Origin: Alphaproteobacteria bacterium
GTDB taxonomy: Bacteria; Pseudomonadota; Alphaproteobacteria; Micropepsales; Micropepsaceae
DNA length: 5,568 bases
NCBI GenBank assembly: GCA_017307315.1
Contig: JAFKFF010000279.1
Coordinates: 1-5,568 of the forward strand
Reading direction: 5' to 3'
A model generated the notes under the pieces. The model saw only the letters and a list, made by a program, of their open reading frames with translations. It was not told where the DNA came from and did no database searches. The position numbers and the translations under genes were made by a program. Below, one piece after another: positions 1-4,494 of the stretch (position 1 is its first letter; each line of letters starts with the position of its first letter).

Positions 1-327
1 CGATCCGGAAATGGCCTTGGCATAAGGATCCAAAAGCAGCTTGGAGGGATTGAAGCGATGGCCCTGTTCCGGCTGATAGGGGCCATGGGCGCGGAATCCA
101 TAGACCAGCCCGGGCGAGGCATGGGGCAGATAGCCGTGCCAGACTTCCTCGTTGCACTCCGGCAGCGGCAGCCGCGCGATCTCCTTCTTTCCGGCATTGT
201 CGAACAGACAGAGCTCGACTTTCTGGGCATGAGCCGAAAAGACCGCGAAATTGACCCCCAGACCGTCCCAGCTGGAACCCAAGGGATAGGGTTTGCCGAC
301 CTCCAATCTCTCGGGCAAGTGCAGCAT
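1..327 (-). CDS. glgX: glycogen debranching enzyme GlgX, N-terminal part (runs off the left edge)
   Basis: The first 109 residues of a glycogen debranching enzyme are visible. GlgX hydrolyses alpha-1,6 branches in glycogen already shortened by phosphorylase, in the cytoplasm. The visible part is the N-terminal CBM48/E-set carbohydrate-binding domain. Recognisable blocks are [20 protein letters not shown] (residues 11-30), [12 protein letters not shown], then [12 protein letters not shown] (about 73-84) and [17 protein letters not shown] (about 89-105), all very close to the family pattern. The GH13 catalytic barrel lies beyond the window; full-length relatives have roughly 650-700 residues. 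The ATG start matches where homologues begin, and an in-frame TAA lies eight codons upstream, though no strong ribosome binding site is seen. A small DUF1488-like gene lies 51 nt upstream on the same strand, so co-transcription is possible. No EcfG-type promoter is present here, unlike glgA. Confidence 0.93.
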   Translation of the reverse strand, partial: MLHLPERLEVGKPYPLGSSWDGLGVNFAVFSAHAQKVELCLFDNAGKKEIARLPLPECNEEVWHGYLPHASPGLVYGFRAHGPYQPEQGHRFNPSKLLLDPYAKAISGS

Positions 328-378
328 GCAGGTCAGGTCACGGACTTATAGATAGGATGAAAGCGGCCCCGCGATCTC

Positions 379-645
379 TCAATGCATGGACATGTGGGCC
401 GGGAAAACCGTGGGCTGGCGTTCGCCATTGTCATAGCGCTGCGAGGCGATCTCGTGAATTTCGCCGCTGCGGGCGTGATAGAGTTCCAAAGCCTGCACGT
501 CGGAGACTTGCGCCTCCATCAGGCCGGCGGTCACCGCGGCGCGTTTGACGATGCAGCGCACCGGAAACTCGCCCAGATACGCCAGCAACTGCAGATCGCC
601 CGTGTCCAATTCGATCTTCGCTTCGCCGGTGAATTTCAGGGGCAT
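379..645 (-). CDS. small DUF1488-like protein of unknown function
   Basis: Small soluble protein of 88 aa if the ATG at 645 is used. It begins MPLKFTGEAKIEL and ends with a region resembling DUF1488: a strand-rich start, PVRCIVKRAAVTAGL in the middle (about 28-42), then a helix with EIHEIASQRYDNGE (about 64-77). The family match is from memory of its pattern (a short protein, VxC followed by a helix, a C-terminal helix ending in Y-x-x-G) and is only moderately certain; the function is unknown. The start is ambiguous. In-frame ATGs lie at 654, 723, 762 and 816. The last would overlap the divergent nudK. The start at 645 has GGATGG five bases upstream and gives the usual family N-terminus, but 654 or 723 (114 aa) are possible. 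It lies 51 nt upstream of glgX on the same strand. Confidence 0.62.
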   Translation of the reverse strand: MPLKFTGEAKIELDTGDLQLLAYLGEFPVRCIVKRAAVTAGLMEAQVSDVQALELYHARSGEIHEIASQRYDNGERQPTVFPAHMSMH

Positions 646-760
646 GGCAACCATCCGATCCCGCAAGGCCCCTTCAACGCGCCGAACGCCGAATCGTTGC
701 ACGCTTTCCGAGACGTCGCGCATCGTGTAGGGCTGCTCGCGACGCTTTCCACAAACTTCC

Positions 761-766
761 ATTATA
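761..766 (-). promoter_or_regulatory. candidate -10 box for the DUF1488-like gene
   Basis: An exact TATAAT on the minus strand lies in the short divergent region between the DUF1488-like gene and nudK. No good TTGACA-like -35 element is seen 16-18 bases upstream, so this is a weak call. If real, transcription would begin near 754. That would exclude the start codons at 762 and 816 and leave 723, 654 or 645. Confidence 0.3.
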
Positions 767-780
767 TCTTCGAGACAGCC

Positions 781-1362
781 ATGGCCGACACAAGCCGTCG
801 TATCCGCCGCCAGCATTTGGATACTCTATCGGACAATCACTACATCTTGCGCAGAGCCGGCTTCGATTTCCGCCGCGCCGATGGCAGCTGGCAGCATCAA
901 ATGCGGGAATCCTACGATATCGGCGATGGCGCCGCCGTTCTGCCGTTCGACCGGGTCGCCGGTTCGGTGTTGCTGATCCGCCAGTTTCGCTGGCCCGCCT
1001 TCGAACATGGCTATCGGGATCTGGTGACCGAAGTCATTGCCGGCAAACTGGACGGCGATTCACCCGAAGCTTGCGCCCTCAAGGAAGCCCGGGAAGAGGC
1101 CGGCGTGGAACTTTCCGATCTCCGCCAGGTCTTTCATTGCTTCATGAGCCCCGGCGCCGTGAAAGAGAGGCTGCACCTTTTTGTCGCCGATTATGATTCC
1201 ACGCGCCCGCGCGGCGCCGGTGCCGGCATTCTTGCCGAGGGCGAGGATATCGAAACCCTGGAATTGTCCCTGGAAAAAGCGCTGGCGATGGCCGCGGGCG
1301 GCGAGATCGTCGACGCCAAGACCATTTTACTGCTGCAATGGGCGGCTCTTCATCTCCGGTAG
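781..1362 (+). CDS. nudK: NudK-type Nudix hydrolase (GDP-mannose / nucleotide-sugar pyrophosphatase)
   Basis: A 193-residue cytoplasmic Nudix hydrolase closely resembling E. coli NudK (191 aa), which cleaves GDP-mannose to GMP and mannose-1-phosphate. Matching landmarks in order are LSDNHYIL (16-23), VLLIRQFR (63-70), the Nudix box from AG at 87-88 to KEAREEAGV (101-109), FMSPGAVKERLHLFVADY (121-138), EGEDIETLEL (153-162) and GEIVDAKTILLL (174-185). The box deviates from textbook GX5EX7REUXEEXGU: it is one residue short and has KEA for REU. NudK itself has the same form (AGLLDNDEPE...KEAIEETG), so this is a subfamily trait and not damage. E102, E105 and E106 are the likely metal ligands. The ATG at 781 gives the NudK-like N-terminus, with only a weak GAGA 6-9 bases upstream. 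The flanking glycogen genes make ADP-sugars a conceivable substrate, but that is inference. Confidence 0.88.
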   Translation: MADTSRRIRRQHLDTLSDNHYILRRAGFDFRRADGSWQHQMRESYDIGDGAAVLPFDRVAGSVLLIRQFRWPAFEHGYRDLVTEVIAGKLDGDSPEACALKEAREEAGVELSDLRQVFHCFMSPGAVKERLHLFVADYDSTRPRGAGAGILAEGEDIETLELSLEKALAMAAGGEIVDAKTILLLQWAALHLR

Positions 1363-1367
1363 AGATG
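1351..1367. terminator. short hairpin between convergent genes
   Basis: A perfect 6-bp inverted repeat, CATCTC-CGGTA-GAGATG, spans the nudK stop codon and lies 15 nt from the convergent stop of the sigma-4-like gene. The position suits a shared, bidirectional stop signal, but there is no T-tract on either strand, so termination is only a possibility. Confidence 0.22.
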
Positions 1368-1382
1368 CCGAAGCCCCCAATT

Positions 1383-1685
1383 TCAGTTCATGGTGCCGGA
1401 ATCGCTTTGCGGCGGCTCCGCTTCCTCGCCCTGTTTCCGGCTTTTTCGCAACCGGACCAGCGCCGCGCGTGCCCTGTGGAGGCGGCTGCGGACGGTTCCG
1501 ATCGCGATCCCTTGCTCCTGAGCGCGCTGGGCATAGGAACCCTCGGACCTTAAAGCCGCCTGCTGTTCCGCCGGAAGCTGCTCGATCAAAGCCTCGTCGC
1601 CGGGAAGCAAGGCGAAATGCAGGTATTTTTGCTGCCGCCTTTCTGCGGCAGGCCTTGTGGCGGGCGGATTCGGCCGGATATCCAT
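1383..1685 (-). CDS. free-standing sigma-70 region-4-like helix-turn-helix protein
   Basis: A 100-aa protein whose C-terminal half matches region 4 of ECF sigma factors, the part that contacts the -35 promoter element. LPAEQQAALRSEG (37-49) corresponds to the usual LPEEQREALLLREVEG, shortened by about four residues. SYAQRAQEQGIAIGTVRSRL (50-69) plus HRARAAL (70-76) is the helix-turn-helix with a consensus recognition helix. There is no region 2, so it cannot be a complete sigma factor. The first 35 residues and the acidic/polar tail (86-100) match nothing I recognise. The start at 1685 has AAAGGA eight bases upstream; an ATG at 1694 would lie inside that site. An exact EcfG-type promoter begins about 37 nt upstream, so the gene is probably part of the general stress regulon. 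It may act as a small DNA-binding regulator or as a sigma mimic. It could also be a shrunken ECF gene, but its own promoter and ribosome site argue that it is active. Confidence 0.8.
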   Translation of the reverse strand: MDIRPNPPATRPAAERRQQKYLHFALLPGDEALIEQLPAEQQAALRSEGSYAQRAQEQGIAIGTVRSRLHRARAALVRLRKSRKQGEEAEPPQSDSGTMN

Positions 1686-1721
1686 GCTGTTCATCCTTTA
1701 AGATGAGCGTACTCCATCGGG

Positions 1722-1746
1722 AACGGGGGATGCTCGACGCGGTTCC
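1722..1746 (-). promoter_or_regulatory. EcfG-type (general stress) promoter of the sigma-4-like gene
   Basis: On the minus strand, GGAAC (1746-1742) is followed by exactly 16 bases and CGTT (1725-1722), the consensus for the alphaproteobacterial general-stress sigma factor EcfG. The start site should fall near 1715, leaving a leader of about 30 nt that holds the AAAGGA ribosome site before the ATG at 1685. The element is embedded in an inverted repeat, GGGAAC-N17-GTTCCC (1719-1747), so the plus strand also reads GGAAC-N16-GGTT, one base from consensus. Confidence 0.75.
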
Positions 1747-1776
1747 CGGATCCCGCGCGGATTGTTGTTTGTTCCT

Positions 1777-1792
1777 CGCCGCTTTCGCGGCG
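1777..1792. repeat. GC-rich 6-bp hairpin
   Basis: A perfect inverted repeat, CGCCGC-TTTC-GCGGCG, lies in the gap between the glgA stop and the promoter of the sigma-4-like gene. It has no adjacent T-tract on either strand. It may help end glgA transcription or simply be structure in the untranslated region; nothing more can be said. Confidence 0.35.
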
Positions 1793-1829
1793 CGGCGCCG
1801 TGACCTGTCCGATTTTTAAGCTGCACCGC

Positions 1830-1870
1830 AAAAAGCCGATAGCGGGCCTGGAATTCATTACGGGACCGGC
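1830..1870 (-). terminator. possible terminator of glgA
   Basis: Just after the glgA stop codon, read on the minus strand, GCCGGT (1870-1865) can pair with ATCGGC (1840-1835), one pair being a G-T wobble. TTTTT follows directly (1834-1830). The 24-nt loop is long, and a competing stem GCGGGC/GCCCGC (1881-1876 with 1847-1842) overlaps it, so this is a weak intrinsic-terminator candidate in the right place. Confidence 0.35.
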
Positions 1871-1872
1871 CG

Positions 1873-3288
1873 TCAGCCCGCAAGAATCGTGCGATAGAGA
1901 TCCTTGTATCGCGATGCCGAATGCGACCAGCCGAACCTTCTGGCCATGGCGCTTTCGCGCATGCGGTTCAGACTGCGCTTGCGGCCAAACAGGGCGAAGG
2001 CGCGGACGATCGCGCCCAGGAACGATTCCGTCGAGGCATCCGCGAACAGAAAGCCCGTTTCGTCGTCGCTGATGGTTTCCGCCAGCCCTCCGGTGCACCG
2101 GCCGATGGGGAGCGAGCCGAAGCGCTGGGCGTACATCTGGCTGAGGCCGCAGGGCTCGAAGCGCGAGGGCATCATGATGAAATCCGTCCCGGCGAAGATG
2201 CGCCGGGCTTGCCTGGGATCGAAACGGATCGCGGCGGCGATCGCCTGCGGGCGCTGCCGCTGGGCCTTATATACCGCTTCCTCGAAAGCCGGATCGCCCT
2301 TGCCGGCGATAACGATCTGTCCGCCCGCATGGATGATCGCATCGGCGGCCGCCAGCACCAGATCGACACCCTTCTGGTGCACCAGGCGCGCGACCAGACC
2401 GAACAAGGGCCCGCGGCTGACCGCCAGCCCGAATTCCCGGCGCAGGTGATCCGCATTCTCGCGGCGCTCGGCCCAGTTTCCGGCCGCGAAGGGTCGGACC
2501 AAGTCCCGGCACGATTTGGGATCCCAGCTTTCGTCGATGCCGTTCAGGATGCCGGTCAGCTGCGCCTCGCCGGCCCGCCGCCGCAGCAAGCCATCCAGGC
2601 CGCAGCCATGCTCGGCGGTGGTGATCTCGCGGGCATAGGTCTCGCTAACCGTGGTAAGATGGGTGGCATATTGCAGCCCCGCTTTCAGGAACGACACTTT
2701 TCCGTAGAATTCCAGGCCGTCGACTTGGAAAGCATGGCCGGGCGCGTTGATGCGGCCCAGGCTGCCGCGCGAGAAAAGCCCCTGGAACGCCATGTTATGG
2801 ATGGTGAACAGGCTCGGGACGTTCCAGCCATTCCATTCCAGATAGGCCGGCACCAGACCGCATTGCCAATCATTGACGTGAACCAGGTCGGCCTGCCAGG
2901 CCGGATCGAGCTTTCCCGCCGCCAATGCCGCGGCCACCGATGAAAACCGCGCGAAACGGGCGTCATTGTCCTGCCAGTCCCGCCCTTGCGGGTCGCAATA
3001 GATGTTGCCCGGGCGCTCATAAAGCCCTGCGCATTCCACGACATAGACGGACAGTCCGTCGAAGGTGCAGCCCCGGCGCAGGCTGCAGGCGGGCAAGTTG
3101 CCTTCGGCGGGACACTCTGCGACCCGCTCGGCGCCTTGCATCTGGCGCAGCACATCGGGATAGCCGGGAATGACGATGCGCACATCGGCGACGGCACGGA
3201 GCGCGCGCGGCAACGCCGCCGCGACGGCTGCCAACCCGCCCGTCTGGACGAAATCGTCCATTTCCGAAGTGGCGAACAGAATGCGCAT
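1873..3288 (-). CDS. glgA: glycogen synthase GlgA (GT5) with altered KTGG motif
   Basis: A full-length 471-aa glycogen synthase (E. coli GlgA has 477), which transfers glucose from ADP-glucose to the non-reducing end of growing alpha-1,4-glucan in the cytoplasm. Family blocks in order are MRILFATSE (1-9), PGYPDVL (41-47), HVNDW (137-141), FTIHNMAFQGLF (161-172), TTVSETYAREI (212-222), GLDGLL (230-235), GILNGID (246-252), GLVARLVHQKGVDL (297-310) and MPSRFEPCGLSQMYAQRFG (373-391). R301, K306, E378 and C380 match E. coli R300, K305, E377 and C379; H164 matches H161. The odd point is the N-terminal ADP-glucose motif, KTGGLAD in most enzymes and QTGGLAA here (Q15, A21). The start at 3288 gives the standard N-terminus, with GAAGGG four bases upstream; the ATG at 3315 lies upstream of the predicted transcription start. 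An exact EcfG-type promoter lies directly upstream. No glgB or glgC is in the window. Confidence 0.93.
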   Translation of the reverse strand: MRILFATSEMDDFVQTGGLAAVAAALPRALRAVADVRIVIPGYPDVLRQMQGAERVAECPAEGNLPACSLRRGCTFDGLSVYVVECAGLYERPGNIYCDPQGRDWQDNDARFARFSSVAAALAAGKLDPAWQADLVHVNDWQCGLVPAYLEWNGWNVPSLFTIHNMAFQGLFSRGSLGRINAPGHAFQVDGLEFYGKVSFLKAGLQYATHLTTVSETYAREITTAEHGCGLDGLLRRRAGEAQLTGILNGIDESWDPKSCRDLVRPFAAGNWAERRENADHLRREFGLAVSRGPLFGLVARLVHQKGVDLVLAAADAIIHAGGQIVIAGKGDPAFEEAVYKAQRQRPQAIAAAIRFDPRQARRIFAGTDFIMMPSRFEPCGLSQMYAQRFGSLPIGRCTGGLAETISDDETGFLFADASTESFLGAIVRAFALFGRKRSLNRMRESAMARRFGWSHSASRYKDLYRTILAG

Positions 3289-3306
3289 GAAGCCCTTCGC
3301 CCCGCA

Positions 3307-3331
3307 AACGCCCAAAGGCCCACCGCGTTCC
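3307..3331 (-). promoter_or_regulatory. EcfG-type (general stress) promoter of glgA
   Basis: On the minus strand, GGAAC (3331-3327), a 16-base spacer and CGTT (3310-3307) match the EcfG consensus exactly. Transcription should begin near 3300, giving a leader of only about 12 nt that just contains the GAAGGG ribosome site before the ATG at 3288. This promoter also decides the glgA start, because the upstream ATG at 3315 would not be transcribed from it. Confidence 0.75.
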
Positions 3332-3494
3332 CGATTTTTGCGAAGCTTTTGAAGAATGCGCCGGGCCGGACGATCAAGCGTTCTGGACTGCTATGCGGGG
3401 TCACGGTTTCGAGACGAAATCGTCATGCCGCTTTCACGCCGGGGCGAAGCGTATGGAATGCCCCGCCATTGCATCTCGCACCCCTTCTTCCGTT
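3332..3494. other. intergenic gap between glgA promoter and membrane-protein gene
   Basis: This 163-nt stretch separates the stop of the membrane-protein gene from the glgA promoter. I see no convincing gene in it. It contains a possible hairpin CGGGGC...GCCCCG and a short palindrome GACGAAATCGTC (3412-3423). Neither is followed by a T-tract, so no terminator is called for the upstream operon. Confidence 0.5.
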
Positions 3495-4322
3495 CTATCG
3501 GGCGCGGCGGCGGCCCCAGGCCGGGAACAGGCCCAGTTCGCGGTCACGGCCGCCTTCGCAGGCGGCGAACCAGGACACCGCCGCTCCCACGAACAGCGCA
3601 GCCGCGATGAAGAAGGCCTGCAAGACGCCCGCTACCCGGGCGCGGTGTATCTCCTCGCGGGCCGCGGCGATCTGGCGGTTCGCGCGTTCGGCCGCCATGT
3701 CGGGCGGGATGTCGGCCACGGCGGCGACGATGGTGGCAAGATAATCGCGATCCGCATCGGTCACCCCGTCACGGCCGGAAGCTTTGAGCAATATCCGGGC
3801 AGCTTCGGCGCGGCGGTAAGTCATGTCGGGAACATTGCGGTCGGTGCGGAACAGCGCATCCAGTTCCGAAGCGATGATATTTTCGCCGGCGACGGACTGA
3901 GTGCTTCCGGCACCACCGCCGACGGCCGCAGGCATTGCCGTCGCGGCGACCCCCAGCGCCATCACGGCGGTCAGGACCACGGCCAAGGCCCATGTCACCA
4001 GGCCATGAACGCCGTCCCGGAACTCGGTCTCCGTCGTGTCCAGGCGCAGCGCGGCGCGCATGCGGCCCGCCACATATCCTCCCACCGCGAAGGCGGCGAG
4101 CGCGGTGAACAGCAGATAGATCCCCGAAAGAAGCCACAACCCGCCGGAGGAATCGCGCCAGGTCGGCGCCGTGGAAAGAACGGCCAGGCCTATTCCGGCC
4201 GCGAAGGCATGAAGGGTGAAGGAGACGCCGGCGGCGGTGATCGCGCCGGCAATGACGGCCGGCCATTGCACCAATGCAAGAGGCCTCGCAACGACCCCTG
4301 CGGGCTCGGCCAGGGCACTCAT
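3495..4322 (-). CDS. PhnA-like four-helix inner-membrane protein, stress-associated
   Basis: A 275-aa protein with four predicted membrane helices at about 19-50, 62-84, 108-130 and 228-250. Between helices 3 and 4 lies a soluble, mostly helical segment of roughly 95 residues (135-225). The layout and the motifs GGYVAGRMR (81-89) and FRDGVHGLVTWALA (101-114) recall alphaproteobacterial proteins annotated 'PhnA-like'. That name does not imply a phosphonate function, and the role is unknown. The C-terminus is basic (GRRRAR). The ATG directly follows the TAG of the 24-aa microprotein gene, with no good ribosome site of its own, so it is probably translated by coupling. Both genes should be read from the EcfG-type promoter at 4427-4451, pointing to an envelope role under stress. 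The family name is from memory; the membrane topology is clear from the sequence. Confidence 0.82.
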   Translation of the reverse strand: MSALAEPAGVVARPLALVQWPAVIAGAITAAGVSFTLHAFAAGIGLAVLSTAPTWRDSSGGLWLLSGIYLLFTALAAFAVGGYVAGRMRAALRLDTTETEFRDGVHGLVTWALAVVLTAVMALGVAATAMPAAVGGGAGSTQSVAGENIIASELDALFRTDRNVPDMTYRRAEAARILLKASGRDGVTDADRDYLATIVAAVADIPPDMAAERANRQIAAAREEIHRARVAGVLQAFFIAAALFVGAAVSWFAACEGGRDRELGLFPAWGRRRAR

Positions 4323-4397
4323 CTAGCGAAGACCGAAGAAAGACAGGATGGCCATGATCACGACCACCAGACCGACGAGATAGATCAAACCATTCAT
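4323..4397 (-). CDS. 24-residue single-helix membrane microprotein
   Basis: A 24-aa open frame starting MNGLIYLVGLVVV and ending in SFFGLR. Almost all of it is one hydrophobic helix, long enough to cross the membrane, with Arg as the last residue. It has one of the best ribosome binding sites in the window: GGGGAGAG, with GGAG six bases from the ATG. An exact EcfG-type promoter lies about 30 nt upstream. The TAG stop is followed immediately by the ATG of the four-helix membrane protein, which implies translational coupling and possibly a physical partnership. Such tiny LIYLVGL-type proteins are, as I recall, common in Alphaproteobacteria and usually unannotated. The function is unknown; it might stabilise or regulate the neighbouring membrane protein, or be a leader peptide for it. 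Confidence 0.75.
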   Translation of the reverse strand: MNGLIYLVGLVVVIMAILSFFGLR

Positions 4398-4426
4398 GCA
4401 TCTCTCCCCACATGGTTCGGATCATG

Positions 4427-4451
4427 AACGCATGTGGGAAAGGCTCGTTCC
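4427..4451 (-). promoter_or_regulatory. EcfG-type (general stress) promoter of the microprotein/membrane-protein operon
   Basis: On the minus strand, GGAAC (4451-4447), a 16-base spacer and CGTT (4430-4427) match the EcfG consensus exactly. Transcription should begin near 4420, giving a leader of about 23 nt that carries the GGGGAGAG ribosome site of the microprotein gene. The promoter lies in the short gap after the FAH-family gene, so the pair can be expressed independently of it. Confidence 0.75.
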
Positions 4452-4461
4452 GCGGCCGGGA

Positions 4462-4484
4462 GGCGGGACCAAGCTCGCCCCGCC
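4462..4484. terminator. hairpin after the FAH-family gene
   Basis: A 6-bp GC-only inverted repeat, GGCGGG-N11-CCCGCC, lies 10 nt past the stop codon of the FAH-family gene and just before the EcfG-type promoter of the next operon. There is no T-tract after it on the minus strand, so it is only a plausible end point for the upstream transcript. Confidence 0.3.
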
Positions 4485-4494
4485 AAAGTTCCCC

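Noticed and set aside
382..780. Extension of the Nudix frame 133 codons upstream to an ATG at 382
   Set aside because: The upstream part runs antisense through the DUF1488-like gene and matches nothing. The NudK-like N-terminus begins at the ATG at 781.
646..816. Longer N-terminus of the DUF1488-like protein from the ATG at 816
   Set aside because: It would overlap the start of the divergent nudK and the TATAAT box at 761-766. The extra residues resemble no family N-terminus.
1029..1113. Nudix box of the NudK-like protein looks degenerate (one residue short, KEA for REU)
   Set aside because: E. coli NudK shows the same form of the box, and the EExG metal ligands are present, so this is a subfamily feature and not a lost active site.
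1698..1883. A 61-codon minus-strand frame in the gap after glgA
   Set aside because: It runs through the likely terminator, the GC hairpin and the EcfG-type promoter, has no ribosome site and is a low-complexity basic sequence.
87..2805. Other GGAAC or GTTCC sites as stress promoters, for example at 274, 1107, 1536, 2019, 2688 and 2784
   Set aside because: None has CGTT at 16 bases' distance, and most lie inside coding sequence in the wrong place.
1921..2943. A 340-codon open frame on the plus strand opposite glgA
   Set aside because: It is antisense to a glgA whose motifs are intact end to end. Its product is rich in Arg, Ala and Gly with no recognisable domain, as expected for a GC-rich shadow frame.
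3289..3315. Start of glgA at the upstream ATG (3315)
   Set aside because: It would add nine residues before the standard MRILFATSE start and would lie upstream of the predicted start site of the EcfG-type promoter.
3393..4427. A 344-codon open frame on the plus strand opposite the membrane-protein operon
   Set aside because: The minus strand encodes a clear four-helix protein and a microprotein with promoter and ribosome site. The plus frame gives low-complexity Gly/Arg/His-rich sequence and no motif.
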